This document shows positions 20,301 to 28,904 of a DNA stretch of 64,000 nucleotides, piece by piece. Below the pieces are notes generated by a model. It made no database searches, was not told the DNA's origin, and worked only from the letters and a program-made list of their open reading frames with translations. The DNA is from JADKBO01 sp965230345 (GTDB taxonomy: Bacteria > Bacteroidota > Bacteroidia > Chitinophagales > Saprospiraceae), in assembly GCA_965230345.1 (NCBI GenBank), contig CBDDKR010000002.1, positions 186,001 to 250,000 of the forward strand, written 5' to 3'. A program made the translations under genes and the position numbers. Each line of letters opens with the position of its first letter. Position 1 is the stretch's first letter.

Positions 20301-21699
20301 TCTTGGTTTCTTACCAATGGCACTAAGTACAAATGCTGGAGCCGAAGTACAAAAACCTCTTGCAACAGTTGTCATCGGAGGACTGATTACGGCCACTCTT
20401 CTGACATTAGTGATACTGCCGATCCTGTACTATTATTCTGAAAAGGTGAAATTAAAATTTGCCCCAAACAAAATCGGTATTTTACTTTTCCCCCTATTAA
20501 TGGCGACTAGCACAATTGAAGGACAAGACACTTTATCTAGCCTTCCACAACTTTTGGATTATGGCTTCAATAATCACCCTGTTTTAAAAGGGCAAGACTT
20601 GGATATACAACAACACGAGCTAGAGCTTAACGGAGCTTACGCATTACCACCAACCTCAATAGAATCTAGCTATGGCCAGATCAATTCCAATGAATACGAT
20701 CATGCGTATGGGATTCGTCAGGAATTCGATCTTTTCTCACGGCGTCCTAAGAAAAAGTTGGCACAATCGAATTTGGAATATAGTAAAATCGTCTACCATG
20801 AAAAAAAGGCTGATCTCACACAAATCATTCGAAAATCATGGAATAAGATTGGCCTTCTTCAAAGCCTCAAGGTGAGATTAGAAAAACAAGTAGTAATCTA
20901 TCAACAGATAGAGGATTTTATGAAATTGAGGTATGAAAATGGTGATTGTACCAATGCCCAATTCCTCGCAGCTTCATCAAATAATAAGCATATCATTCAA
21001 AAATTGGCCATCAATAAAGCGGAATTAGAAGCGGAAAAGACCAAGTTAAAAGGTACTCTTTTGTTTGATGGAGAAATTCAGTTCACAGAGCATCCTTATG
21101 AAGCAATGGTTCTTAAAATTGAAGAAAATAATTCAATTGATCAATCGATAGCGATTCAAAAAATAGAGCAACAAAAAAACATTATTGATGCAGAATCTGC
21201 TATATTAAAGAGTTCATTTATGCCTTCATTTGACTTAGGGTACAATGTAATGAGCATCAAGGGTTTTCAAAATGTAGACGGACAGGAAAAGTACTTTGGA
21301 GGCACACCACAATTTCACTCTTTTTCCATTGGATTACAACTTCCTCTTTCTTCGTGGATGGGGCAAAATAAAAATCTAATTCAATCAAGTCGTTTGAAAA
21401 AAGAGGAAATAAAAACACTACAATCGTATCTTAAATCGACATTAGATCGATCTATTGAAGCTAAGATTATAACAATTCAAGCTCTGAATAAAAATTTGAA
21501 ATACTATGAGACTTCAGCATTACAAAATGCAACAATCATAGAACAACAATCTTTAACATCTTTTAAAAATGGAGATATCGGACAATACGAATATCTTCAA
21601 ATATTAAAAAACCAATACAACATTCACGAAGATTATCTAAAGACAATATTTGAGTACAACGAAGAGATAATCGAATACTTATATATTATAAATCAATAA
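17353..21699 (+). CDS. CusA/CzcA-type heavy-metal RND pump fused to a TolC-like outer-membrane factor
   Basis: At 1448 residues this is much longer than a plain RND pump (about 1040). Residues 1-1035 form the pump: TM1, two large periplasmic loops and the TM4 motif DFGLIVDGAVIIVE, whose acidic residues mark heavy-metal efflux RNDs. A hydrophobic, signal-like segment around 1042-1057 (GILLFPLLMATSTIEGQ) precedes a TolC-family coiled-coil domain to the C-terminus. This fusion is known in Bacteroidota. The internal signal segment could direct export and perhaps cleavage of the TolC part. The adaptor follows after 2 nt and no separate outer-membrane factor is present. Substrate is probably Cu+/Ag+ or Zn/Co/Cd; the sequence does not decide. 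Confidence 0.9.
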   Translation: MFDKIIAYSIKHKLIVGIAIFALLASGIYSLQKLPIDALPDITNNQVQIITTSKTLSTQEVELYLTYPIELAVKSIPEIVELRSISRFGLSLVTVVFEEDTDIYWARNQITERLKEAQEEIPEHLGTPELAPISTGLGEIYQYTVQANEQYKDQYNAADLRTIQDWNIAPQLLGIKGVVEVNTLGGHLKEYEVAVNPDKLKSMDITMIDIYEALQSNNANTGGAYIDKKPNAYFIRSLGVVNSLDDISKIVVKVKNDIPILIRDVANVQYGKSVRYGATTKDGEGEVVSGMVMMLKGENSAAVAKSVKKRIEQIKETLPEGVEIHPFLDRTKLVDRAISTVRTNLIEGALIVIFILVLLIGNWRAGLIVASVIPLSLLFAVNMMRFFEVSGNLMSLGAIDFGLIVDGAVIIVEAIVHRLYSKSSMKLTSEQMDKAVYTAASGIRKSAAFGEIIILIVYLPILALVGIEGKMFIPMAQTVSFAILGAFILSLTYVPMMSALFLSKNIVVKTTLSDRIVNRIYAWYKPILDFSLRYKKSILAGTIILFIGSVVLFNSLGGEFIPTLEEGDIATHVIIPPGSSLDQEIETTTKAERILLSNFPEIEQIVSKIGSAEVPTDPMPMEVADMMVILKPKNEWVSASSRQELSKKMEAKLEDLPGVTTEFTQPIQMRFNELMTGIRSDVGIKVFGDDIDLLVEKGQEIVQIINQVNGVEDARAETVTGLPQITIDYDKDKLALYGLNIDDLNAVVTTGFAGSKAGVVYEGEKKFDLMVRLDQPYRQTINHVRNLYVSLPSGNQIPLSQVADIDYQLGPAQISREQGKRRIIIGLNVRGRDVETTIQEIQTLLKDQIDLPPGYYFEYAGQFENLKTAKNRLLVAVPIALLLIFVLLYFTFSSFKQSIMIFTAIPLSAIGGILALWLRDMPFSISAGIGFIALFGVAVLNGIVLISYFNTLKNEGMDNIVDRIFKGTAVRLRPVIMTASVASLGFLPMALSTNAGAEVQKPLATVVIGGLITATLLTLVILPILYYYSEKVKLKFAPNKIGILLFPLLMATSTIEGQDTLSSLPQLLDYGFNNHPVLKGQDLDIQQHELELNGAYALPPTSIESSYGQINSNEYDHAYGIRQEFDLFSRRPKKKLAQSNLEYSKIVYHEKKADLTQIIRKSWNKIGLLQSLKVRLEKQVVIYQQIEDFMKLRYENGDCTNAQFLAASSNNKHIIQKLAINKAELEAEKTKLKGTLLFDGEIQFTEHPYEAMVLKIEENNSIDQSIAIQKIEQQKNIIDAESAILKSSFMPSFDLGYNVMSIKGFQNVDGQEKYFGGTPQFHSFSIGLQLPLSSWMGQNKNLIQSSRLKKEEIKTLQSYLKSTLDRSIEAKIITIQALNKNLKYYETSALQNATIIEQQSLTSFKNGDIGQYEYLQILKNQYNIHEDYLKTIFEYNEEIIEYLYIINQ

Positions 21700-21701
21700 T
21701 C

Positions 21702-22970
21702 ATGAATATTAAAATAATCACATTCGGCATAATGGCTCTTTTGAGCTTATCTAGTTGCCATTTCGGGCACGATCATAATCACGAAGGGCATGATCATTCC
21801 GGGCACGATCACTCTTCTCATGACCACTCAGGGCATGATCATGGAGAAACTGGTCATTCAGAAGAAATAAACAATGACAAAACTGTCTTTCTAAACCAGG
21901 CTCAAGTAAAAAATGCAGGAATTATCCTTGGTAAAGCAGAAAAAAGGAACATCAACGACGTTGTAGTTGCGAATGGATATACGGAACTTGACCCACAGCA
22001 TGAAGCGGATGTTGCTATTCCTGTTTCAGGTATTATTCAAAATGTATTTGTCATAGAAGGAAACCATGTAAAAAAAGGAAGTGTATTGGCCACAATGAAT
22101 AGTATAGAAGCCACTGATATCAAACTCAAATTGAGCGACATTACAAAGGAAATTGAGATCATTGAAGCTGAATTATTGTATCTCAATAAAGAATTCAAAA
22201 GGCAGTCCAAATTGGCAGAAGAGTCGGTCAATGCCCTCAAAGTCCTTGAGAAAGTAGAATCTGAATTATCCATAAAAAATTCTTCTTTATCAAATTACCA
22301 GACTCAAAAGACACTTTTAAATGCTAGTTTAAATTCGTTAAACTTCAACAAAGAAGGTACCATTAATATTCTTGCGCCAATCAGTGGATACATCACTGAG
22401 TTGGGAATTAAAATTGGAACTGCAGTTACACCTGGGCAATCGTTGGTCCACATTGTCAACAATAACGAAATGCATCTCGATTTATTAGTTTACGAAAACG
22501 ATTTACCTAAAATAAAAGAAGGTCAACAAGTAAGATTTAAACTAACCAATCAGTCTTCCAGCGAAATTATAGCTGAAATTTATAATATTGGAAAATCCTT
22601 CGCTAATGATACAAAATCTGTAGCGGTACATGCTGAAATCGGTCCTACTAATGAAAATCTAATACCTGGAATGTATGTAAACGCACTTATAGATATTGGA
22701 AATAGCAAAGTTCAGACCTTACCCGAAGAAAGCATCATTATGGCAGAGGAAAAAAAATACATCTTTGTTACAAAAGACAAGGTCGACGCCCAAGAAATGC
22801 AATTTGATCGCATAGAAATAGCTACTGGAGCAGAAAAACTTGGTTTTACGGAAATCACCTTACTCGAAAAAATAAACCCTGATCAATTAATAGTTTTGAA
22901 TGGTGCTTATTACGTTCAAAGCCACCTACTAAAAGCAGCCTCAGGAGGTGGACATGGGCATGCCCATTAA
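21702..22970 (+). CDS. CusB/CzcB-type periplasmic adaptor with a His-rich N-terminus
   Basis: This 422-residue HlyD/MFP-family adaptor has a lipoprotein signal ending LSLSSC (Cys19), a His/Asp/Gly-rich stretch at about 19-56 built from repeated GHDHSGHDHSS units, a barrel-sandwich hybrid (lipoyl) domain, a coiled-coil hairpin and beta-barrel domains. The C-terminus ends GGGHGHAH. It links the pump to the outer-membrane part and may pass metal ions from the His-rich tract. It is translationally coupled to the pump, and a strong terminator follows. Confidence 0.9.
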   Translation: MNIKIITFGIMALLSLSSCHFGHDHNHEGHDHSGHDHSSHDHSGHDHGETGHSEEINNDKTVFLNQAQVKNAGIILGKAEKRNINDVVVANGYTELDPQHEADVAIPVSGIIQNVFVIEGNHVKKGSVLATMNSIEATDIKLKLSDITKEIEIIEAELLYLNKEFKRQSKLAEESVNALKVLEKVESELSIKNSSLSNYQTQKTLLNASLNSLNFNKEGTINILAPISGYITELGIKIGTAVTPGQSLVHIVNNNEMHLDLLVYENDLPKIKEGQQVRFKLTNQSSSEIIAEIYNIGKSFANDTKSVAVHAEIGPTNENLIPGMYVNALIDIGNSKVQTLPEESIIMAEEKKYIFVTKDKVDAQEMQFDRIEIATGAEKLGFTEITLLEKINPDQLIVLNGAYYVQSHLLKAASGGGHGHAH

Positions 22971-22982
22971 TAATCAAATAAT

Positions 22983-23039
22983 ATAGTAATTAAAAAGAGG
23001 ATATTGTACAGACAACAATATCCTCTTTTTAATTACTAT
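22983..23039 (+). terminator. Intrinsic terminator after the efflux operon
   Basis: A 25-bp perfect inverted repeat (22983-23007 with 23015-23039) with a 7-nt loop, containing a run of Ts in the descending arm, follows the adaptor stop by 12 bp. Confidence 0.88.
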
Positions 23040-23125
23040 TCTAGTATAAGTCGCATACCGTACATTTTTTCATCATCCTTTAGGAATTAACATTTGGTTT
23101 CTCCGATTTCTTGCATTTAAAAATA

Positions 23126-23133
23126 TATATTTG
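23126..23133 (+). promoter_or_regulatory. Bacteroidota -7 box before the DUF805 gene
   Basis: TATATTTG matches TAnnTTTG, 34 bp before the start at 23168. No convincing -33 TTTG box lies at the usual spacing. Confidence 0.4.
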
Positions 23134-23167
23134 TAGTCCCCACATTTATCAATTTAAAATTTTTGTT

Positions 23168-23566
23168 ATGGATTATTATTTATTAGCTTTTAAAAAGTAT
23201 GCAGAGTTCTCGGGACGATCAAGAAGAAAAGAGTATTGGTATTTTATTCTATTCAACAACATTCTTTTGCTTTTAACCTCTGCTATTGGTATAATGATTA
23301 GTGACTCAATCGGCACGATCTTATATGCAATTGCAGTTCTTGTAACCATCATTCCTGGATTAGCCGTTAGTATAAGAAGGCTTCATGATTTGGATCGATC
23401 TGGCTGGTTTCTATTACTAGGACTAATACCTCTTATAGGAGCAATTATATTATTAGTTTGGTTTTGCACTTCTGGAACTGAAGGTCCGAATCAGTATGGA
23501 CCAGATCCGAAAAGAACGGAACATAATGACTATAATTCGGACATATTGGACAGCGAATTAGTATAA
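23168..23566 (+). CDS. DUF805 family membrane protein
   Basis: A 132-residue protein beginning MDYYLLAFKKYAEFSGRSRR, the typical DUF805 start (soluble head with the FxGRxxRxEYW motif), followed by three to four membrane helices including SIRRLHDLDRSGWF. The family has no assigned function. The frame is open to 23111, but similarity begins at ATG 23168. It is a single gene between a promoter-like -7 box and a hairpin terminator. Confidence 0.88.
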   Translation: MDYYLLAFKKYAEFSGRSRRKEYWYFILFNNILLLLTSAIGIMISDSIGTILYAIAVLVTIIPGLAVSIRRLHDLDRSGWFLLLGLIPLIGAIILLVWFCTSGTEGPNQYGPDPKRTEHNDYNSDILDSELV

Positions 23567-23582
23567 ATTAAAAATACATTTT

Positions 23583-23612
23583 AACAGGTATCAAATCGAT
23601 ACCTGTTTTTTA
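23583..23612 (+). terminator. Intrinsic terminator
   Basis: The stem AACAGGTATC/GATACCTGTT with a 5-nt loop is followed by a T-run, 16 bp after the DUF805 gene. Confidence 0.8.
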
Positions 23613-23637
23613 TTAAATACAATCTAAAAATTACTTA

Positions 23638-26600
23638 ATGAAAAGACTTAAACTACTCTTCCTTTTCCTAGGCTTATGGACATTTTCAGCTCAAGCACAA
23701 GACACCATTACGGTCCAAGCTTTTAATTTTGAATCCACTACTAGAGATTCTTTAATTTCTTTTCCAGAAGGCGACCATAACGAATACTCAAAAATATTGA
23801 TGTATTATACCATGAGATGTAAAGATGGTCTTATCTCTACTTCCTCCGACAGAAATAAAGGTTGTGGTGAATGGGATTACAGTTGCAACACGAGTATCAT
23901 TGACTCTTCAGTCATGGATTCTGTATTAGCAACCCATCCTGATTATGTCATCCCTGGCATATCCGATCCATTTTTCTTGTACACCACACAACCTGTTCAA
24001 ACTTACTATAAAAGAAATATCGAAAAAGTGAACATTAATTCTACATCTGGTGAAGAAGAAGTTGTATTAGGAGCAGGAGGACAGTCTTCGGATGCATTAT
24101 TTTCAAACCAAAATGTTCAAAAGATTTATTACTTGATTGACAAATCAGAAGTAAGTGGATTGAATGAATCGACTCTTGGTGCTATAGGAATAAAAGATAT
24201 TACAGGAGTAGAGGATTTGAATTTTGTTAAAATCGAAATCGGACAAACTGATTCAACTGCCTTGACTAACGTAGCATTTAAAAATATAGATTTTACTACT
24301 GTATTTGATGGTCATGTTTTATCAAATGATTTAAACTCTGGGAAAATACATTTTGCGAGAGATTACAATTTTGATTCTGGTCAAAACATTGTATTATCCA
24401 TTTCCTATTCTACCGATAATAGAGATAACAACATGACAACTTCTGCAGACGCAGGAGTAAAGAGTAATTTTGTTTATCACGATGGTAACGATAGATATTT
24501 AGATTTAACCAATACGACGATAGAAGTTCCTGTAGATAATTTAGGTTCTGTGTCAAACGAAATCACCATTGCATACTGGGTATACGGTGATGCAGACGCT
24601 TTACCTAAAAATACGACTACCATTTATGGAGAAGATGCCGATGGTAAGAGACAAGTAAACATTCATCACCCTTGGTCTAATTCTAAAATTGTTTGGGACT
24701 GTGGAAACGATGGTGGAGGATACGACAGAATAGAAAAATCTGCTTCTTTTTCATTATTCAAAGGAAAATGGAACCATTGGGCATTTACGAAAAATGTAAC
24801 TACTGGAAAAATGACCATGTATTACAATGGTAATGAATGGAAATCTGAAACTGGGAAGAATAGACCAATAAGCATAAAAACATTGGTTATTGGAACAGAT
24901 GATAGAGAAAGGAATAATTATATCGGGAAGATGGACGATGTAATGATTTTTGATAAAGAATTGGGTAGTGAAGAACTTAAAAAACTAATGACCTACCGTC
25001 CTCAACCAGGGGATTCCTACTATGACAATCTTAAACTGTTTTTAGATTTTAATGGTAACGACACTAACAATGCTCAAGACCACAGTAATGGCGCTGTTGT
25101 TGCACATTCGGATGGAGCTTTAAATAGGACTACATTTAGAGGAGATGAAATTTTCAAAGATTTTTCAACAACAGATATTCACCCAACCATCTCGCTATTT
25201 TCAGGAAACTATAATAGAAATGTAGTTACGGAAGAAGTATTGGATTCTGTAGAAAACTTTCCTAATGAAATCATCCCATATAGAATTGAAAATGGTGACT
25301 TAGTTAGAGATCCATCTTTGTATTATTGGCAAGCCGGAGAGACTTATATATATGATACAGAAGGCGAAATAGAATCCACTATTTTTGTCGATGCAGAAGA
25401 TGGAATTTCCATCAATACTCTTGAATATTATAGAGATCGTATTGGTAAGTTTGAATTATTATCCTTTGTTACGCCTTATGGCATTGGTCTAGATTTTGGG
25501 TTGGATGGCAAAACATGGATTTTTGATGTAACAGACTTCGGGCCTATTCTTAAGGGGACGAAGAGATTACTCATGGATAGAGGTGGACAATGGCAAGAAG
25601 AAATGGATATCCAATTTAAATTTATCAAAGGTACTCCAGCTCGAAATGTATTGAGCATACAACAAGTATGGCCTATTGACAATGTCGGATATCAAAGATT
25701 ACTAGATAATGAAGCATTTGAAAGAAGAACAGTTGATGTAGAATCAAATGTGGATGCAATGAAATTAAGAGCGGCTATTACGGGTCATGGTCAGGAAGGT
25801 GAGTTCATAGCAAGAAATCATAGAATTAATCTTAATGGTGGTGCAACTGAATTTGATTGGCAAGTTTGGACGGAATGTGCATTTAATCCAGTATATCCTC
25901 AGGGAGGAACATGGGTTTATGATAGAGCTGGGTGGTGTCCTGGTGCGCCAACTGACTTAAACGAATATGATATTACAGATATAGTTGGTAATGCCAATTC
26001 TTTTGATATCGATTATGGAATCAATACTGCTTCAGGTAGTTCGAACTACATTGTTAATATTCAATTGGTAAAGTATGGAGAACCAAACTTCACTAATGAA
26101 GCAGAGATAGAAAGAATTGTTTCTCCAACCAATTATGTTGAGTATGAAAGAAGAAACCCTTCTTGTAATGAACCAACAATAATTGTTAAAAATAATGGTA
26201 CGGAAACGCTTACTTCTTTGACCATTACTTATGGAGTCGATGGAACGGAACCTAGCACATACAATTGGACTGGAGAAATTGAATATTTAGAATCAAAAAC
26301 GATTGTATTGCCTTCATTTAAAGAAGGAAGATGGGCAAAATCTAACAAATTTAATGTTCAAATATCCAGCCCTAATGGTTCAACAGACGAAAATCCTGAC
26401 AACAACCAGATGTCTAGCACTTATGAAAATACCAATTACATTGCTGAGGATCTAATTGTCATGATGTTTACCAACAACGCAGGTAATGAAGCGAAGTGGT
26501 ATTTATATGATGAAAATGATAATGTCGTAGCAAGTAGATCATCTGGATTGAGCAGCAATACTTTATACATTGACACTATTAAAAACCTAGATGGGTGTTA

Positions 26601-27039
26601 TACATTACAAGTTAAAGATTCTGGTCAAGATGGTTTAAGTTGGTGGGCAAATAACGATGGAAATGGATACCTAAGATATAGAAGTTCGACCACAGGAATT
26701 TGGGATTTACTAGAGCCTGATTTCGGGGGAGAGATAAGTCATTCATTTACGGCAGGAATAATTACCGATGTAAAAGAGGAAGAATATGATCTTAATTTTG
26801 ATGTGAATATTTTTCCAAATCCATCTTCAGGAGTATTTGTAACAGAAATATCAGGAAGTGATGTTACAAGAATTGATATATACGATTCTTCTGGTAAAAG
26901 AATTGATCAGAGACAAGGGGACTTCAAAAACTATCATGAAGAGTACTTTGACATATCATCTCATCCAGATGGCATGTATTTCATGACCATTACCAATGGA
27001 AGTCAAGTATTGACTAAAAAGTTGATCAAAGGACAATAA
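23638..27039 (+). CDS. PNGase F-like secreted glycosidase with a LamG insert and T9SS sorting domain
   Basis: This 1133-residue protein has a Sec signal ending AQA/QDT. Residues 22-270 and the part from about 480 to 830 resemble peptide-N-glycosidase F. GCGEWDYSCN (75-84) aligns with the segment holding PNGase F Asp60, and GQEGEF plus RAGWCPG (near 720 and 762) with its C-terminal lobe. The helper Glu118 position is not clearly conserved, so activity is uncertain. A LamG-like concanavalin domain (about 280-450) is inserted between the two halves. A repeat region follows, then a T9SS type A CTD from about 1057 (FPNPSSGVF ... LTKKLIKGQ). It probably acts on the surface or outside the cell. Confidence 0.85.
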   Translation: MKRLKLLFLFLGLWTFSAQAQDTITVQAFNFESTTRDSLISFPEGDHNEYSKILMYYTMRCKDGLISTSSDRNKGCGEWDYSCNTSIIDSSVMDSVLATHPDYVIPGISDPFFLYTTQPVQTYYKRNIEKVNINSTSGEEEVVLGAGGQSSDALFSNQNVQKIYYLIDKSEVSGLNESTLGAIGIKDITGVEDLNFVKIEIGQTDSTALTNVAFKNIDFTTVFDGHVLSNDLNSGKIHFARDYNFDSGQNIVLSISYSTDNRDNNMTTSADAGVKSNFVYHDGNDRYLDLTNTTIEVPVDNLGSVSNEITIAYWVYGDADALPKNTTTIYGEDADGKRQVNIHHPWSNSKIVWDCGNDGGGYDRIEKSASFSLFKGKWNHWAFTKNVTTGKMTMYYNGNEWKSETGKNRPISIKTLVIGTDDRERNNYIGKMDDVMIFDKELGSEELKKLMTYRPQPGDSYYDNLKLFLDFNGNDTNNAQDHSNGAVVAHSDGALNRTTFRGDEIFKDFSTTDIHPTISLFSGNYNRNVVTEEVLDSVENFPNEIIPYRIENGDLVRDPSLYYWQAGETYIYDTEGEIESTIFVDAEDGISINTLEYYRDRIGKFELLSFVTPYGIGLDFGLDGKTWIFDVTDFGPILKGTKRLLMDRGGQWQEEMDIQFKFIKGTPARNVLSIQQVWPIDNVGYQRLLDNEAFERRTVDVESNVDAMKLRAAITGHGQEGEFIARNHRINLNGGATEFDWQVWTECAFNPVYPQGGTWVYDRAGWCPGAPTDLNEYDITDIVGNANSFDIDYGINTASGSSNYIVNIQLVKYGEPNFTNEAEIERIVSPTNYVEYERRNPSCNEPTIIVKNNGTETLTSLTITYGVDGTEPSTYNWTGEIEYLESKTIVLPSFKEGRWAKSNKFNVQISSPNGSTDENPDNNQMSSTYENTNYIAEDLIVMMFTNNAGNEAKWYLYDENDNVVASRSSGLSSNTLYIDTIKNLDGCYTLQVKDSGQDGLSWWANNDGNGYLRYRSSTTGIWDLLEPDFGGEISHSFTAGIITDVKEEEYDLNFDVNIFPNPSSGVFVTEISGSDVTRIDIYDSSGKRIDQRQGDFKNYHEEYFDISSHPDGMYFMTITNGSQVLTKKLIKGQ

Positions 27040-27044
27040 AATAT

Positions 27045-27066
27045 AAAGGGGCTTCGGCCCCTTTTT
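27045..27066 (+). terminator. Intrinsic terminator with UUCG tetraloop
   Basis: AAAGGGGC-TTCG-GCCCCTTTT followed by Ts, immediately after the PNGase F-like gene. Confidence 0.9.
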
Positions 27067-27113
27067 CATATCTATAACTTTATATTTTCAGTACAAATTG
27101 TAACAAAGATTAC

Positions 27114-27142
27114 ATTGTCCAAGGGCATTTGTAGTAACTTTG
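27114..27142 (+). promoter_or_regulatory. Bacteroidota-type promoter for the DUF983 gene
   Basis: ATTG at 27114-27117 and TAACTTTG at 27135-27142 are 17 bp apart, close to the TTTG/TAnnTTTG consensus. The start codon at 27161 lies 18 bp downstream of the -7 box. Confidence 0.5.
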
Positions 27143-27160
27143 CATGTCAAATAAAATACC

Positions 27161-27529
27161 ATGAATTTATTAAAGAGTATTTGGAATTACAAGTGTCCAC
27201 GCTGTAGGAAAGGTGATCTTTACACCAAACCATTTACCATTTCTAAGCCCTTAAGCATGCATGAAAAATGCGGCCAATGTGATCTTAAATTCGAACCTGA
27301 ACCTGGATATTACTTTGGAGCAATGTTTATTTCTTATATTTGGACAGGATGGATTTTCCTTTTTATCATTGGCTTTTGCATGCTCATATTGGACTGGGGT
27401 ATTAATGAATCATTTGCCTTACTTATTGCCATTGTAGCCTTGTCCTACTTTTGGATCGCTCGCATATCTCGTGCTATGTACATCCATTTAGATGTAAAAT
27501 ACGATAAAAGCATAGCTGATAAAAAGTAA
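27161..27529 (+). CDS. DUF983 family protein
   Basis: This 122-residue protein has an N-terminal zinc-ribbon-like pair (YKCPRCRKGDLY and CGQCDLKF), then PEPGYYFGAMFISYIWTG and two membrane helices. These are the hallmarks of DUF983, a Bacteroidota/Alphaproteobacteria family of unknown function. It has its own promoter and precedes the Crp/Fnr gene by 38 nt. Confidence 0.88.
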   Translation: MNLLKSIWNYKCPRCRKGDLYTKPFTISKPLSMHEKCGQCDLKFEPEPGYYFGAMFISYIWTGWIFLFIIGFCMLILDWGINESFALLIAIVALSYFWIARISRAMYIHLDVKYDKSIADKK

Positions 27530-27567
27530 ATCATCTTACATTACTACTAATACCAATACTACTTCTT

Positions 27568-28236
27568 ATGGACTTAAGACCGTCAGATCAATCATGCGTA
27601 GATCAACTTACAGAAAGATTTGAATACCTATTTGAACCCGATCTTATTAAAGAAATATGCAAAGCTGGATCCAAGAGATTTTACAAGCGAGATGAAGTCT
27701 TAATAGATATTAAAGACATCATTACACATATGCCATTGGTCTTGAGTGGCTCCATTAAGGTATTAACGGAAGATGATCAGGGAGATGAATTGTTGTTGTA
27801 TTATCTTGAGTATGGTGACACATGCGCAGTTACTTTAAACTGTTGTACAAGAAAATCCAAATCCACCATTCGTGCCATAACAGAACAAGACGCTGAATTA
27901 TTCTTTATTCCTGTTGAAAAGATTGAAGATTGGATGGTAGAGTTCAAATCATGGAGAAACTTTATCTTGGAAAGCTTCAATTCTAGGCTTAATGAAATGG
28001 TAGGTGCAATCGACAACATTGTTTTCAAAAACATGGAAGAGCGTTTACATAAGTATCTGCGTGATAAAGCATGGATATTAAAATCAGACACACTAAAGAT
28101 ATCTCATCAAGACATTGCAAATGATCTTCATTCTTCTAGGGTAGTCATTTCGAGATTAATGAAAAAACTAGAAAGAGAAGGTATCGTAAAGCAAGCTAGG
28201 AATAAAATCATTTTTGTTGAGTTTTCGGAGAAGTAG
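27568..28236 (+). CDS. Crp/Fnr family transcriptional regulator
   Basis: A 222-residue regulator with an N-terminal cyclic-nucleotide-type beta-roll (about 20-140; LVLSGSIKVL, EYGDTCAVTLNCC) and a C-terminal winged helix HTH (about 160-215; ISHQDIANDLHSSRVVISRLMKKLERE). There is no Fnr-type four-Cys cluster, so an iron-sulphur sensor is not supported. The CC pair at about residue 92 is unusual. Putative targets include the nearby rhodanese and membrane gene on the other strand. Confidence 0.88.
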   Translation: MDLRPSDQSCVDQLTERFEYLFEPDLIKEICKAGSKRFYKRDEVLIDIKDIITHMPLVLSGSIKVLTEDDQGDELLLYYLEYGDTCAVTLNCCTRKSKSTIRAITEQDAELFFIPVEKIEDWMVEFKSWRNFILESFNSRLNEMVGAIDNIVFKNMEERLHKYLRDKAWILKSDTLKISHQDIANDLHSSRVVISRLMKKLEREGIVKQARNKIIFVEFSEK

Positions 28237-28241
28237 CGTGA

Positions 28242-28276
28242 TAAAACTGGTACTTCAATTAGAAATACCAGTTTTA
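28242..28276 (+). terminator. Intrinsic terminator
   Basis: The inverted repeat TAAAACTGGTA (28242-28252) with TACCAGTTTTA (28266-28276) follows the regulator stop by 5 bp. Confidence 0.75.
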
Positions 28277-28381
28277 ATAAAAAAAGAGGCCAATCACTGA
28301 TTGTACCTCTTTAACTCAACATAACAATTCATCAAGAATTGCTTCTTTATACATCATTAAGATGTAATTGATCTCCTATTA

Positions 28382-28660
28382 TTAAATCATATATAGTTTC
28401 ATCTCATGTAATCCGCCGCCATTATATACTTCGTCGATTCCATTCTGTTTTAAGAATGCAACTGCTTGTCCACTTCTTCCTCCACTTCTGCAGTACAACA
28501 CCTTATTCCCTTCCATTGATTTTATTTCACCCATTTTTTCAGGAATCTGAGATAGTGGGATATGAAGAGCGCCTTCAATGTGTTCCATTTCGAATTCAAA
28601 TGTTTCTCTTACATCAATAATTACTGAGTTTTTGTCCTTTACCAAATCTTGAATTGACAT
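28382..28660 (-). CDS. Rhodanese-like domain protein
   Basis: A 92-residue single-domain rhodanese with DVRETFEFEMEHIEGALHIPLSQ and the active-site Cys in LYCRSGGRSGQA, ending EVYNGGGLHEM. It transfers sulphane sulphur or acts in sulphur/cyanide handling; the exact acceptor is unknown. It follows the small membrane protein gene on the same strand with 1 nt between them, so they form an operon. Confidence 0.88.
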   Translation of the reverse strand: MSIQDLVKDKNSVIIDVRETFEFEMEHIEGALHIPLSQIPEKMGEIKSMEGNKVLYCRSGGRSGQAVAFLKQNGIDEVYNGGGLHEMKLYMI

Positions 28661-28661
28661 A

Positions 28662-28904
28662 TTACGATTCTTTTGTTGTAAAAAATTTTGTCCTTACCAT
28701 TTTAAACGAAAAATACAAAAACAAAACCCAAGGTATACCATGCATGATAAAGTCTAAATAATCCATCGTTTGCATTCCTTTGGCACCACCCATAATCCAT
28801 CGTATTTTACCTACGATATGCGGTTCTGGGAGATATGGTGTTAGACCTAGTGTCAGACATCCAATAAAAGATAAAATCAGGTACTCTTTGTCTTTATTCT
28901 TCAT
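28662..28904 (-). CDS. Small hypothetical membrane protein next to rhodanese
   Basis: 80 residues with two hydrophobic stretches (about 8-27 and 51-68) separated by GKIRWIMGGAKGMQTMDYLDFIMHG. It is encoded immediately before the rhodanese in one operon. No family name is assigned with confidence; proteins of this shape sit beside rhodanese genes in other Bacteroidota. Confidence 0.6.
   Translation of the reverse strand: MKNKDKEYLILSFIGCLTLGLTPYLPEPHIVGKIRWIMGGAKGMQTMDYLDFIMHGIPWVLFLYFSFKMVRTKFFTTKES

Noticed and set aside
21766..21850. Repeats in the adaptor gene as a possible CRISPR or VNTR
   Set aside because: The repeats encode a His/Asp/Gly-rich tract in frame; no spacer structure exists.
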